In this document: positions 1 through 11,513 of the stretch, in pieces
How positions within the stretch are numbered: position 1 is the stretch's first letter
How the letters are laid out: each line of letters begins with the position of its first letter
The notes under the pieces: generated by a model
Told to the model about the DNA's origin: nothing
The model's database searches: none
What the model saw: only the letters and a program-made list of their open reading frames with translations
Origin: Roseiflexus castenholzii DSM 13941
GTDB lineage: Bacteria > Chloroflexota > Chloroflexia > Chloroflexales > Roseiflexaceae
Assembly (NCBI RefSeq): GCF_000017805.1
Contig: NC_009767.1
Location: 1,550,001 to 1,614,000 of the forward strand
Direction of reading: 5' to 3'
DNA: 64,000 nt
Position numbers and translations under genes: made by a program

Positions 1-402
1 GCGAGGCGGGGCAAAGGCGCGCCGCGCTTCTGGCGATGCTTCGGTCAGCGGAATCCAACCGCGATCAACCAGCACAGCGTCGTTGCGCCCGCTCAGGCGC
101 AACGGCGTAATCACGTGGTAGCCGGTGATGCCGTTGAGCGAACGGTTGCGCAGCAGCACTTCGTGCGCCGGGTCGAAGACGCCACGCGCAGTCACCGGAC
201 GATAGTCGAGCGCCTGAAGATCGCTCACACTTTCCAGCGGAACCGGAGACTGCGCCAGCCCGTCGGCGATCCGTGCGTTCAGCGCCGCGCGTTGAGCATG
301 GCGCTCCAGTTGCCACATTCCCAATCCACAGAGTGCGCTTGCGCCGACCAGAACGAGCAGGGTGGCGATCAGGCGTTTGCCGGTCAGCAAATAGCGTACC
401 AT
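1..402 (-). CDS. SURF1-family protein, 3' end outside window
   Basis: The 134 codons present encode the N-terminal part of a SURF1-like protein, a membrane factor for assembly of haem-copper cytochrome oxidase. The start region has one hydrophobic segment (about residues 9-28) followed by GMWQLERHAQR, close to the family's G-x-WQL-x-R signature, and the motif VLVDRGWIP occurs near residue 110. Both are typical of SURF1. The gene begins 13 bp after the clpC stop on the same strand, so it is probably read from the clpC transcript. The C-terminal half, including the second membrane helix, lies beyond the window. Family assignment is confident; a role in oxidase assembly is inferred from the family. 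Confidence 0.8.
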   Translation of the reverse strand, partial: MVRYLLTGKRLIATLLVLVGASALCGLGMWQLERHAQRAALNARIADGLAQSPVPLESVSDLQALDYRPVTARGVFDPAHEVLLRNRSLNGITGYHVITPLRLSGRNDAVLVDRGWIPLTEASPEARRAFAPPR

Positions 403-415
403 CGCTCCGCTGCGT

Positions 416-2893
<2,478 letters not shown>

Positions 2894-2943
2894 GGTCCCT
2901 ATCCTTGGGAAATGCTTCCTCTGGCAAATCTTGTTGCGTGTTA

Positions 2944-2952
2944 AGTATAGCA
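2944..2952 (-). promoter_or_regulatory. Extended -10 promoter for clpC
   Basis: On the minus strand TGCTATACT (TG-n-TATACT) lies about 50 bp upstream of the clpC start. No TTGACA-like -35 box is found 17 bp further up, so this would be an extended -10 promoter. It sits between the clpC start and a repeat-element copy. Confidence 0.45.
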
Positions 2953-2981
2953 CAGAGGCTCAGGCTCTGCTGATCGTCATG

Positions 2982-3131
2982 TGCCAATGACCTGTGACCA
3001 TCCGGCATGGTCACCCCGAGCAGCGCGAGGGGTCGTGCGCGACCCGCTCAGATTCCGCGCTGCGTTTACCCTGAGCGAAGCGAAGGGCTCGGAATGACAC
3101 GCATGCGGCATCTTCAATCGTCATTGGTAAT
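2982..3131 (+). repeat. MITE-like element, copy A
   Basis: Non-coding element of about 150 bp. Its ends are inverted copies of each other (tgCCAATGAC on the left, GTCATTGGta on the right). Inside it are a perfect 8-bp inverted repeat GTGACCAT/ATGGTCAC with a 5-nt loop, a GGGTCG/CGACCC hairpin and a palindromic segment around the gaagcgaag motif. Seven further copies are in this window. Orientation here is the one starting with the GTGACCAT hairpin. Confidence 0.85.
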
Positions 3132-3133
3132 AT

Positions 3134-3793
3134 CAGGGAACAATCGGCGGCGCCACGGCGCCGCCGTGATCCGCTGAGGACGCAAAGTCAAATCGAAGGC
3201 ATGATGCAGGGAACAACAACATTCCTGGAAGAGTGCGGGGTTACTTCCACCGCGACTTCTTCCGCAGGTGCAGGCATCTGAGCGCAGGAGGCGAGGAAAA
3301 AGCGCTGGCGCATTTTGAACGCTTTCTGAGTAATGTTCTGCGATGTCCCTGGCTTAAGCGGCTTATGGGTCTGGTTTGGAGCATGTGCGCCCCCCTGATG
3401 GGAAAATATCTTCTCAGCTTTACCTGCGCCCGATGCACAGGTTGGGTTGATCGAATCGGAGGAGGGCGTCGGTGCGTCTGTAGTCTGTAGCGAGGATGCG
3501 GTAGACCCATGCCGCCGCTCGCCACCAATGGTGACGGTGATCCGGGCGCACACAGGTGTCGCTGCTACGGTGCGCTGGCGGCGTCCATCCCGCTTGTCTC
3601 TTGGGACATCACGTTCACCCATGGACATTCCATCCCAGAATCGGCAGTGTGATGGTCAGATTCTCCTGTTATTCATCAGTGACCATCAACACTCCGCCTT
3701 AACGTGCGGTTCGTACTATGAGGTCAGAACGTCGCGTGCAGCGATCGGCCCAACGTGCTGGAAAGCTTTCTTTTTTACATAAGGAGCGCACTA
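3134..3793. other. Intergenic stretch without a recognisable gene
   Basis: About 660 bp between the clpC side and the small membrane protein. It starts with a perfect GGCGGCGCC/GGCGCCGCC palindrome (3146-3165) that could fold as a stem-loop right beside the repeat element. Open frames on both strands lack good ribosome sites and recognisable motifs, so no gene is called. Confidence 0.5.
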
Positions 3794-4249
3794 ATGTTAG
3801 TCCTGACAATTCTCGGCGTTATCGCACTCGTTCTCATCATCATTGCTATCATTCTGCTGATCGGTTTCCTTATCAGGAAGTTCGATGATCACTGTTTTGA
3901 TGAATTTGGCTACGATTTTCTCAGGACTTCTCTTGTTATGCTGGCAGCCGCTGTACTTGTCCTTGGCGGATCATACTGGTGTGACGAGGCGATCAGAAAC
4001 GGGGGAGATGTGTTGAATGGGTTGATCCTGATGATGATTGGCGGCATGATCGCTGTTGGACTTATTACATACACGATCTGGAAAACCAATCTGTTCTATG
4101 CCATTGTGATAACGCTGTTGCAAATCGGAGTTGCTGCTCTTCTCGCCTTTTTCGGTATGATTGTGCTCATGATCACTGCGGGATTGATAGTTCTTTACGT
4201 TCTTTTGTCATCGGAAGCCCAGCCAGTCTACATCGTCAACAAAGATTGA
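3794..4249 (+). CDS. Small polytopic membrane protein of unknown function
   Basis: The 151-residue product is almost entirely hydrophobic. There is a long N-terminal segment (about 1-28), and further segments near residues 45-62, 76-95 and 105-140, giving four to five predicted membrane spans. A short charged loop (RKFDDHCFDEFGYD) follows the first. No family is recognised. The start is set at the ATG that follows a clear AAGGAG site (3781-3786) at 7 bp; an earlier in-frame ATG has none. Base composition is visibly more AT-rich than the surrounding genes and there is no operon partner, so recent acquisition is possible but not shown. Confidence 0.7.
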   Translation: MLVLTILGVIALVLIIIAIILLIGFLIRKFDDHCFDEFGYDFLRTSLVMLAAAVLVLGGSYWCDEAIRNGGDVLNGLILMMIGGMIAVGLITYTIWKTNLFYAIVITLLQIGVAALLAFFGMIVLMITAGLIVLYVLLSSEAQPVYIVNKD

Positions 4250-4320
4250 CGGCGTAAACATACAAAGGCGACGCTCCTTCGCCAGAGTCGTCGCCTTGGA
4301 TTACACGTCTTGTCAGGCGA

Positions 4321-5082
4321 TTACGACGACGTGGTGACGATGTATGGCGCAATCGCCTTTGCCAGGTTCGTCGTTGGCATGGTCTGCAACCAGACGCGCC
4401 CCGGACCGCGCAGCGTCGTCAGGAACAGCCCTTCGCCGCCGAGCAGAATGTTCTTGAACCCTTTCACCATCTCGATGTCGAACTCGACCGTCGGTTCGTA
4501 CATCGCCACGTGCCCGGTGTCCACCTTCAGCACCTGCCCCGCATCCAGCGTGTACTCGACGATCTCGCCGTCCAGACAGACGAACGCCACTCCTGGACCG
4601 GTCAACTTCTGCATGATAAACCCTTCGCCGCCGAAGAACCCCGCCCCCATGCGCTTGCGGAAGTGAATGTCGAGTCCCACGGTCTTCTCGGCGCAGAGGA
4701 ACGCCTGTTTCTGGACGATCATCGTCTGCCCTTCGCGCAGCGGCGCCGGCACAATCTTGCCGGGGAAGTCGGACGCGAAGGCGACGATGCCCTTGCCGCC
4801 GACCGAGGTGAACTCATTGAGGAACAGGCTTTCGCCGGAGATGGCGCGCTTGAACATCCCGCCAAGCCCGCCGCCGCGCGTATTGGTCGCCATCTGGATA
4901 TTGCCCGACATCCACGACATCGCGCCCGACTCGGAGTAGACCGTCTCGCCGGGATCGAGTTCGAGGATGACTGCCTGCATCGTCGTCCCGATGATCTGGT
5001 ACTCCATTCCGGTGACGCCGCGCCCGCGCGCCGTCACCACCGGATCGGGAAGGTCCAGGCGATTGCTGCTATAATCGGTCAT
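4321..5082 (-). CDS. AIM24/TIGR00266-family protein
   Basis: A 253-residue protein of the AIM24 (TIGR00266, formerly DUF124) family, a double beta-helix fold of unsettled bacterial function. Typical features are the GMEYQIIG opening, an ESGAMSWMSGNI segment, repeated glycine-rich turns (TRGGGLGGMFKR) and a C-terminal GEGLFLTTLRGPGRVWLQ stretch. The start at MTDYSS follows an AAAGGAG site; 33 in-frame codons upstream were discarded because they run through the leader without a ribosome site. It is monocistronic here, with a repeat element (copy B) upstream. Family membership is clear and the function unknown. Confidence 0.85.
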   Translation of the reverse strand: MTDYSSNRLDLPDPVVTARGRGVTGMEYQIIGTTMQAVILELDPGETVYSESGAMSWMSGNIQMATNTRGGGLGGMFKRAISGESLFLNEFTSVGGKGIVAFASDFPGKIVPAPLREGQTMIVQKQAFLCAEKTVGLDIHFRKRMGAGFFGGEGFIMQKLTGPGVAFVCLDGEIVEYTLDAGQVLKVDTGHVAMYEPTVEFDIEMVKGFKNILLGGEGLFLTTLRGPGRVWLQTMPTTNLAKAIAPYIVTTSS

Positions 5083-5647
5083 GAGGGAAGCGCTCCTTTC
5101 CTGGTATTGCACCGTTGCCGTGGCATACGCTTGTTGCCCTCGACAAGGTACAGTGTACGTCAGCGGTTGCCGGTGCGTCAAGTGGCATCTTTGGCGTGAG
5201 TGTAGTTTTCCCCGTGTTATACCAATGACGATTGAAGATGCCGCATGCGTGTCATTCCGAGCCCTTCGCTTCGCTCAGGGTAAACGCAGCGCGGAATCTG
5301 CGCGGGTCGCGCACGACCCCTCGCGCTGCTCGGGGTGACCATGCCGGATGGTCACAGGTCATTGGTATTATCCGTCGGGAATTGCTCCCCTCTCGCAACA
5401 GATTGAGGGATGGAAAGAACATCTGTGCGAGTTTCGGTGTATCAGCACCTGGCATGTACCGTGTCGGTACTTCCCTCTGCTGCGTGCGGAGGTGCGGCAG
5501 AACACGGTTCTCAACTCTGGTGTCCATACCGCGCTCTGCCGCCTGTCCTGACCTGACCAACGACATGCGTGCGGATGCGGTATATCGCGGGTACCGTCTG
5601 ACGATGCATGCCAGGAGTGTTGTGGGTTGCACTGTGCTCCTCTGTCG
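5083..5647. other. Intergenic stretch containing repeat copy B
   Basis: About 565 bp between the AIM24-like gene and the end of the adaptor gene. Repeat copy B occupies 5218-5371. The remaining 276 bp (5372-5647) contain no frame with a ribosome site or known motif. Confidence 0.5.
5218..5371 (-). repeat. MITE-like element, copy B
   Basis: Full-length copy in inverted orientation. It starts TATACCAATGACG and ends GTCATTGGTATTAT, so the outer TA-rich bases are also symmetric. The internal GTGACCAT/ATGGTCAC hairpin is intact. It lies between two minus-strand genes. Confidence 0.88.
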
Positions 5648-7513
5648 TTACCGCGCGCGAGGCGGACCGGTGAAGAACGTAAAGCGTTGATCGACGCCTT
5701 CGACATAGACGCAGACCTGCGGATCGAGACCGCTGAGGATTTCGATAGCCTGGTCGTTGCTCAGCCCGACGGTCACTTCCCGTGCTTCGAGATCGGGACG
5801 CGCGGGGCGCTGCTCTGGCGGCGTCGCACACAATCCCGGATCGCGCACCACATCGACGATCAGGCGCCCGCGATCGTTGCGCACCGCGCGGCGGGGCACC
5901 AGCAGCGCATTCTCACGCTCCGCGACCACAATGTCTGCGCCGACCGACATGCCGGCGCGCACCCGTGGGTCGGTGTTGGGAATGCCGATTCGCACCTGGT
6001 ACGAAGTGACCGCCGCCTGCGGCAGCGCGAGTGGTCCAATCGTCTCGACTGTTGCTGCCAGGGTCACCTCTGGCAACGCATCGAGCGTCAGCGTCACCGG
6101 TTGACCGACGCTGACCCGCGTAATGTCGATCTCGTCCACCGTCACATCGACATAAAAACGCTCGAGATTGGCGAGCACAATCGCAGGACGTCCCGGCGAT
6201 GGCGCTTCCCCTACTTTCAGGTTGACCTCGGCAACAACTCCGCTGAACGGCGCTTTGAGCACCGCTTCGTCAAGGGTCAGTCGCGCCAGATCGCGCGCGG
6301 CGCGCGCGCCATCGACCTGTGCGCGGGCAGCTGCCAGGTCGGCCGGGCGCGGATCGGCGCGCAATCGTTCCAGGTTTGCCTTTGCTGCCTCGAAGGCGGC
6401 GCGCGCTGCTTCAAGCTGACCCCCACGCTGATCGCCGCGCATTCGGTCGAGCGCAGCGCGGGCGCTGGCAACCTGCGCGCGCGCCGCTGCGAGCACGTCT
6501 GGTTCAGGGGTGGCGAAAAGGAGATCACGGTTCGCGCGCGCGACGTCCAGTTGACCTTCGGCGAGTTCGACTCCGTTCGCCTCTGCCAGACGCGCGTTGT
6601 CATAATTCACCTGCGCCTGAGCAACAGCGTTTTCAGCGCTGCGCAGCGCCGCTTCCGCCTGAACGAAGGCGTCGTAGTACTGCTGGCGTTGCGAGTCGTT
6701 CAGAATGTTCGGGCGGGTCTGTCCCGGTCGGTTTGGATCGGCTACGGTGCGCACAATCGGGTCGGCGCCGGTTTCGCGCACATACTCCCAGTTCTGTTTC
6801 GCCGTTGAGTAGCGCGATTGTGCCTGGGTCAACTGGTTGACCGCTTGCTCCAGTTGAATCTGTGCGTTGGTTTTCGCAGCGGAGAGTTGGGCGCGCTGAC
6901 GTTCCAGATTCAGTTCGGCCTCGCGGATGCGCGCTTCTGCGGTCTGAACGTCCGATTCGCGCGGACCGTTGAGCAACTGATTGAGGCGCGCTTCCGCCTG
7001 CCGCAGTTGTTCCTCGGCAGCGCGCATATCCGCAGTTGTGACGCTCCCTTCCACCTGCCGCAACTGGCCCGCAGCCTGTGCGAGTTGCGCTTCGGCGGCA
7101 GCAATCTCAGCCGATGAAGGACCGGCGAGCAGGCGGTCGAGGTTCGCCTGCACCTGCGCCAGTTGCGCCTCCGCCTGTGTCAGACGCAGTTCCAGTTCGC
7201 GCGTATCGAGTCGCGCCAGTGGTTGCCCCTTTTCCACCACATCGCCGGGGCGCACCAGCACCTCAGCGACTCGCCCGGTCACCGCAAAACTGAGATTGAC
7301 CGTCTGAACCGGAGCGATCTGTCCCGTCGCGTTGACTGTCGCAATCAGCGTGTCAACCCGCGGATTGACCAACGCATAACTGCGCGCCGGCGCCGGTTGC
7401 CCGCCGCGAAAGAGAAAGATGCCCGCAGCGCACGCTGCCACGATGAGCACAAGTCCGATTGCGGTGACGATTGCGCGCCGACCGGGCCAGCGACGCGCAG
7501 GAGTGGTAGTCAT
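5648..7513 (-). CDS. HlyD/RND-type efflux adaptor (membrane fusion protein)
   Basis: A 621-residue periplasmic adaptor linking an inner-membrane exporter to the envelope. One N-terminal helix (about 15-34) anchors it. A biotinyl-lipoyl-like domain follows (NATGQIAPVQTV...GRVAEVLVRPGDVV), then a very long alpha-helical coiled coil rich in Ala/Gln/Glu (about 100-420), the second lipoyl half (LKAPFSGVVAEV) and a C-terminal beta-barrel. The coiled coil is longer than usual for the family. hemH lies directly upstream: its TGA overlaps an in-frame ATG (7525) as ATGA, and the next ATG (7513, chosen) has a GAGGAA site. No matching permease or ATPase is adjacent in this window, so the substrate is unknown. 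Confidence 0.85.
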   Translation of the reverse strand: MTTTPARRWPGRRAIVTAIGLVLIVAACAAGIFLFRGGQPAPARSYALVNPRVDTLIATVNATGQIAPVQTVNLSFAVTGRVAEVLVRPGDVVEKGQPLARLDTRELELRLTQAEAQLAQVQANLDRLLAGPSSAEIAAAEAQLAQAAGQLRQVEGSVTTADMRAAEEQLRQAEARLNQLLNGPRESDVQTAEARIREAELNLERQRAQLSAAKTNAQIQLEQAVNQLTQAQSRYSTAKQNWEYVRETGADPIVRTVADPNRPGQTRPNILNDSQRQQYYDAFVQAEAALRSAENAVAQAQVNYDNARLAEANGVELAEGQLDVARANRDLLFATPEPDVLAAARAQVASARAALDRMRGDQRGGQLEAARAAFEAAKANLERLRADPRPADLAAARAQVDGARAARDLARLTLDEAVLKAPFSGVVAEVNLKVGEAPSPGRPAIVLANLERFYVDVTVDEIDITRVSVGQPVTLTLDALPEVTLAATVETIGPLALPQAAVTSYQVRIGIPNTDPRVRAGMSVGADIVVAERENALLVPRRAVRNDRGRLIVDVVRDPGLCATPPEQRPARPDLEAREVTVGLSNDQAIEILSGLDPQVCVYVEGVDQRFTFFTGPPRAR

Positions 7514-7521
7514 GCTGTTCC

Positions 7522-8472
7522 TCATTCGGGAGTATCAAAGACCATCGCTGTGTTGGCCACAAGCGTCGCAAGATCGGCAACAAGCGCAGGGGCGGCATTG
7601 GGGATAGCGGAGCGCGCATACTTCAGCCCAAGCGCTGTTGCTCGTTCCGCCATACGAACGTCGAGTTCATAGCAAACCTCGACGTTATCGTACACAGTAT
7701 TGATCGGAACCGCCAGCACATGCCCGAAGCCAGCGCAGGCGATCTCCTCAAGCGCCGTCAGCGTATCAGGACCCAGCCATTGCCCCGGTCCCTCGGCGCC
7801 GTAGTACGCCAGATACCCGGCAGCGCAGCCAAGCGTGGCGACCAATCGCTGCATCATCCGGCGCAACCGCCACTGATAGTCTGTTTCGGGCTTGCGCGCG
7901 CTTTCGGCAACACTGTGCGCAATGGCGAGCAATGCCACATTGCGGCGATCATGTCCCGTGAGGTGTTCCAGCGCAATGACGGCATTTGTCGTTAACGCCG
8001 ACACATACCCCGGCAGGTCGGACCAGTCGGGGATCAGGTGCATCCGCACTGCTCGTTCCAGGTTCTCCTGAGCGCGGTCGAGCGTCTCCTGGTAACTGCG
8101 CAGACTCATCTGCGAAGCGACCGGACTGAGCGGCAACGCCACGACGTGATTCAACCCTGCCCGAACGAGATGGACAAGCGCATCTGCGACCGTCGGATGC
8201 CAGTGTCGGGCGCCAAGAACCACCTGAAAGCGTGAACCATAGCGCTGTGCCAGTTCATCGGCGAGCGCCGTCGCCAATCGTCTGGCGGCGGAGTCACCGC
8301 TTGTGCCGCTCCACACGCGCTGGCAGCGCTCGATCATATATGCGACATCGTCTGACGACGGCGGATACCCATGATAATGCGCTGTCAGATACGGAACCAC
8401 GTCGGCAAGCGTTGTCGGCTCACCGTACTCCATGACCAGCACGCCGGTTTGCTCTGGTTCTTTGAGCGTCAT
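7522..8472 (-). CDS. hemH: Ferrochelatase
   Basis: Inserts Fe2+ into protoporphyrin IX (or coproporphyrin III) in haem synthesis. The 316-residue protein opens with the ferrochelatase start GVLVMEYGEP. It has the metal-binding histidine in AIAHSV (consensus SAHS) and the acidic partner in VEVCYELD (consensus ET-YELD). The second ATG was chosen, since GATGAGG lies 5 bp before it; an ATG four codons earlier is also possible. Its stop overlaps the start of the HlyD-type gene. Coupling of a haem enzyme to an export adaptor may be coincidental or may point to porphyrin or haem export; the sequence does not decide. Confidence 0.9.
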   Translation of the reverse strand: MTLKEPEQTGVLVMEYGEPTTLADVVPYLTAHYHGYPPSSDDVAYMIERCQRVWSGTSGDSAARRLATALADELAQRYGSRFQVVLGARHWHPTVADALVHLVRAGLNHVVALPLSPVASQMSLRSYQETLDRAQENLERAVRMHLIPDWSDLPGYVSALTTNAVIALEHLTGHDRRNVALLAIAHSVAESARKPETDYQWRLRRMMQRLVATLGCAAGYLAYYGAEGPGQWLGPDTLTALEEIACAGFGHVLAVPINTVYDNVEVCYELDVRMAERATALGLKYARSAIPNAAPALVADLATLVANTAMVFDTPE

Positions 8473-8694
8473 GGTCAACCTCATCGCTCCGACCCGGTAT
8501 TATAACAGGTCTGGGGCTCTTGATCGCGTTACGCTCCCATGGTCTCGCCGGATGTCGGCGCTTCCGGTCGGTCGGCGCCATTCATAGTCCCAAGACCGTC
8601 GAGGTCGGGCGAGACCGGTGCAGCGGGTGCAGACAACGCGGCTGGCAATGCGCCGTAGCATAGCCACGGCGCTGCTTTGATCGCTCTACTGTGC

Positions 8695-10539
8695 TCACTC
8701 GACCGTTACGCTTTTTGCCAGATTGCGTGGTTGATCCACGTCGCACCCACGATGCACCGCCATATGATAGGCGATCAGTTGCATCGGGATGCTGGTGAGC
8801 ACTGGTGTCAGCAGCGGCAGCGTGGGCGGAACCTCGATGACGTAGTCCGCCTTTGATGCCATCAGCGTATCACCTTCGGCCGCAATCGCAATCACGTGCC
8901 CGCCGCGCGCGCGCACCTGCTCGATGTTCGAGATCATCTTTTCATAGACGCTGTCGCGTATGGCGATGCACACGACCGGCAGATCACGATCAATCAGGGC
9001 GATCGGACCGTGCTTCATTTCGCCTGCCGGGTACCCTTCGGCGTGGATGTAACTGATTTCTTTCAGTTTCAGCGCGCCTTCCAGCGCGATGGGGTAGTTG
9101 ACCTGTCTGCCCAGGTAGAGCGCGTCGCGTGCGCCGTGGTACCGTTCCGCCAGTTCTTCGTAGATGCTCTGACGCTCCAGAATGCGCTCAACCTTGCCGG
9201 GTAGTTCGATCAGCGCCTGAATGTAGCGGCGTACTTCGTCGGCGGAGAGCACGCCACGCACTGCGCCCAACCGCAACGCCAGCATGTACGATGCCACCAG
9301 CATGGTGGTGAACGCTTTGGTCGAGGCGACGCCGATCTCAGGACCGGCATGTAGATAGATCGCCCCGCCGTCCGCCAGCCGCGCCGCCTGGCTCCCAACA
9401 GCGTTGACGATGGCGATGCTCTTCGCATTTTGCCGTCGCGCCTCTTCCATCGCTGCCAGTGTATCGACTGTCTCGCCACTCTGTGTGATTGCCAGCACTG
9501 CGGCGCGCTCACCGATCAGCGGATCGCGGTAGCGGAACTCTGAGCCATAATCGACCTCGACGCGCAATCGTGCCAGCGCTTCGATAGCGAACTTCGCCAC
9601 CAGCGCCGCGTGCCACGCTGTCCCACAGCCGATGGCATAGATACGCTCCAGTTGCCGCAACTCCTGATGACGAAAAGTCAATTCATCAAGCAACACCGCC
9701 CCATGGTCGAGATCGATCCGTCCGCGCAACACATCGGTCAGCGCGCGCGGCTGCTCGAAGATTTCCTTCTGCATGAAATGCTTGTAGTCGCCTTTGGCGG
9801 CAGAAACCGGGTCCCATGGGATGCTCATAGGATCGCGGGTAACCGGCGTTCCATCGAGCCGCGAGATCGTTGCGCCGCCAGCATCGAGCACCGCAATCTC
9901 GCGGTCGTCGAGAAAGACGACGCGCCGGGTGTAATCGAGGATCGCCGGCACATCGGAAGCGACAAACATTTCGTCATCGCCCAGTCCGACGACAATCCCG
10001 CCCGCATGCCCAAGGCGCGCGGCAACGATCCGCCCCGGTTCACGGCGCGTCATCGCCACGACGGCGTTGCCGCCGCGCAATTCGGCGAGCGTGCGGCGCA
10101 TCGCCTGTTCGAGCGACCCGGTTTCATCGTAGTATTCCCCCAGCAACCGTGCAATGACTTCGGTATCGGTCTGTGAAACGAACTGATGCCCGTGGGCGAT
10201 CAGTCGTTCCTTCAGTTCGAGATAGTTCTCGACAATCCCATTCTGAATGACCACGATCTCTCCTGATGCATCACGGTGCGGATGGGCGTTCTCCTCAGTA
10301 ACGCCGCCGTGCGTCGCCCAACGGGTGTGCCCGATGCCGCAGCGCCCGTTGACCGGATATTCGCGCAACTGCGCCGCAAGGTTTGCCAGTTTGCCGACGC
10401 TGCGCCGCAATTGCAGATGCTGACCATCATCGATTGCAACGCCAGCCGAGTCGTAGCCGCGGTATTCGAGCCGTCCCAGACCGTGCAGCAGCACCTCGCT
10501 GGCGTCGCGCGGTCCGATATATCCAACGATGCCACACAT
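8695..10539 (-). CDS. glmS: Glutamine-fructose-6-phosphate aminotransferase (isomerizing)
   Basis: Makes glucosamine-6-phosphate from fructose-6-phosphate and glutamine, the first step to UDP-GlcNAc for peptidoglycan. The 614-residue protein starts MCGIVGYIG, with Cys2 as the glutaminase nucleophile after Met removal; this fixes the start, seven codons inside the longest frame and preceded by AAAGGAA. The N-terminal class-II amidotransferase domain (about 1-240) has GHTRWATHG. Two SIS domains follow, with ITQSGETVDTL and the C-terminal signature PRNLAKSVTVE. No glmS ribozyme-like element was recognised upstream. It is monocistronic as far as can be seen. Confidence 0.96.
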   Translation of the reverse strand: MCGIVGYIGPRDASEVLLHGLGRLEYRGYDSAGVAIDDGQHLQLRRSVGKLANLAAQLREYPVNGRCGIGHTRWATHGGVTEENAHPHRDASGEIVVIQNGIVENYLELKERLIAHGHQFVSQTDTEVIARLLGEYYDETGSLEQAMRRTLAELRGGNAVVAMTRREPGRIVAARLGHAGGIVVGLGDDEMFVASDVPAILDYTRRVVFLDDREIAVLDAGGATISRLDGTPVTRDPMSIPWDPVSAAKGDYKHFMQKEIFEQPRALTDVLRGRIDLDHGAVLLDELTFRHQELRQLERIYAIGCGTAWHAALVAKFAIEALARLRVEVDYGSEFRYRDPLIGERAAVLAITQSGETVDTLAAMEEARRQNAKSIAIVNAVGSQAARLADGGAIYLHAGPEIGVASTKAFTTMLVASYMLALRLGAVRGVLSADEVRRYIQALIELPGKVERILERQSIYEELAERYHGARDALYLGRQVNYPIALEGALKLKEISYIHAEGYPAGEMKHGPIALIDRDLPVVCIAIRDSVYEKMISNIEQVRARGGHVIAIAAEGDTLMASKADYVIEVPPTLPLLTPVLTSIPMQLIAYHMAVHRGCDVDQPRNLAKSVTVE

Positions 10540-11195
10540 GAGCAGTTCCTTTCGTGCCATGCGGATTCCTGGCGTCTCGACGTGTGTTTGTTCTCACCCT
10601 CTGATCCTCTCAGGGGACATGTTTCAGCGGTGAGAAACGTGTGCTGCATCCCGATGCCTGTGCGTTCCTCACGCCGACTCTCTCCGGTACTGCTGGAAAA
10701 ATCTTACGCTGAGCGAAGTGGAGAGTTTGGGCAGTCTGATGCTCGAAACAGGCAAGCGGGAGGGTTGCCGCAATCGATCCCCCCTGTGCCGCAGGCTTCG
10801 AGTATGCCGGACACTCCTGGTATGATGCTGATGGAAACAACACCCGACTGCGCGGGGCGGGCGCAGCGCCATGGCGTTGTATTGGAAGGCGCTCGCTACG
10901 CTCCATTTGTGTCACCCGTCGCCGGATGGTTTTGCTGGAGCGCTTACAGGCGGCGGCGCGCCTGGGAGGCATCCGCTGATCTCTCGATGTTCCGCCGATA
11001 GTATCGGCGTTAGCCCTGTCGCGCGACAGGGAACCTCCGCCTCGTCAACTGCGGGTTGTGCGTCCCGCAGTCCATGCGCTGCTCACGAACCTTTGTGCGA
11101 CCTCATCACCTCCTGAAGCCCCTGAACGTTCTTTCTGCTCCTCAGCATACATCAGAAGACGCTGTCGGTCAAGATAAGACCAAATGACAATTCTT
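10540..11195. other. Intergenic stretch, nothing coding recognised
   Basis: About 650 bp upstream of glmS and downstream of the MNT gene. It has an inverted repeat CCCTGTCGCGCGACAGGG around 11013-11030 that could form a stem-loop. The long open frames here have no ribosome site or family motif. Confidence 0.45.
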
Positions 11196-11513
11196 TCAAG
11201 CGTCATTGCGACGTTGATAGAATACCACACCTGTGCGCTGGATTTCTTCTCGAACCTCTGGATCGCCGATCAGACTGAAGAGCGATAGATCAAACGTATA
11301 CGGCAGCAGCAAATCATCGAGTTCATCCATGATTTTTTCCAAAACAGCAAGATTCAGATCATCGCCGCCGATCAGAGTTAGATCAATATCGGATCCGATC
11401 TTGCAGTTTCCACGCGCGCGAGAGCCGTAGAGCACGGCTTTTTGCACCTGTGGATAATGGGCGAGAATTCGGCAAGCCTGTTCTATGGTTGAGTCGTTCA
11501 AACCGTATTTCAT
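11196..11513 (-). CDS. MNT-type nucleotidyltransferase, putative antitoxin
   Basis: A 105-residue minimal nucleotidyltransferase. The Pol-beta signature GSRARG (residues 31-36) is followed by SDIDL (41-45), and a third acidic residue lies in TFDLSL. Proteins of this size next to a HEPN partner belong to the HEPN/MNT toxin-antitoxin family, where the MNT enzyme can modify and silence the HEPN ribonuclease. The start overlaps the HEPN stop by 4 bp (ATGA), indicating translational coupling. Family assignment is firm; antitoxin activity is inferred from the pairing. Confidence 0.85.
   Translation of the reverse strand: MKYGLNDSTIEQACRILAHYPQVQKAVLYGSRARGNCKIGSDIDLTLIGGDDLNLAVLEKIMDELDDLLLPYTFDLSLFSLIGDPEVREEIQRTGVVFYQRRNDA

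Noticed and set aside
3188..3628. A 146-residue frame on the minus strand
   Set aside because: Low-complexity composition, no ribosome site, no motif; treated as non-coding.
5252..5690. Peptides of the FASLRVNAARN type recurring at several places
   Set aside because: They are translations of the repeat elements, not genes.
8485..8694. GTCTCGCC/GGCGAGAC inverted repeat as glmS terminator
   Set aside because: The arms are far apart and interrupted; a stable short hairpin with T tract is not visible.
10276..11001. A long plus-strand frame overlapping the glmS start
   Set aside because: Half of it is the antisense of glmS and the rest has no coding signal.
11045..11230. Small minus-strand frame after the MNT gene
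   Set aside because: It overlaps the MNT 3' end and lacks a ribosome site or known motif.
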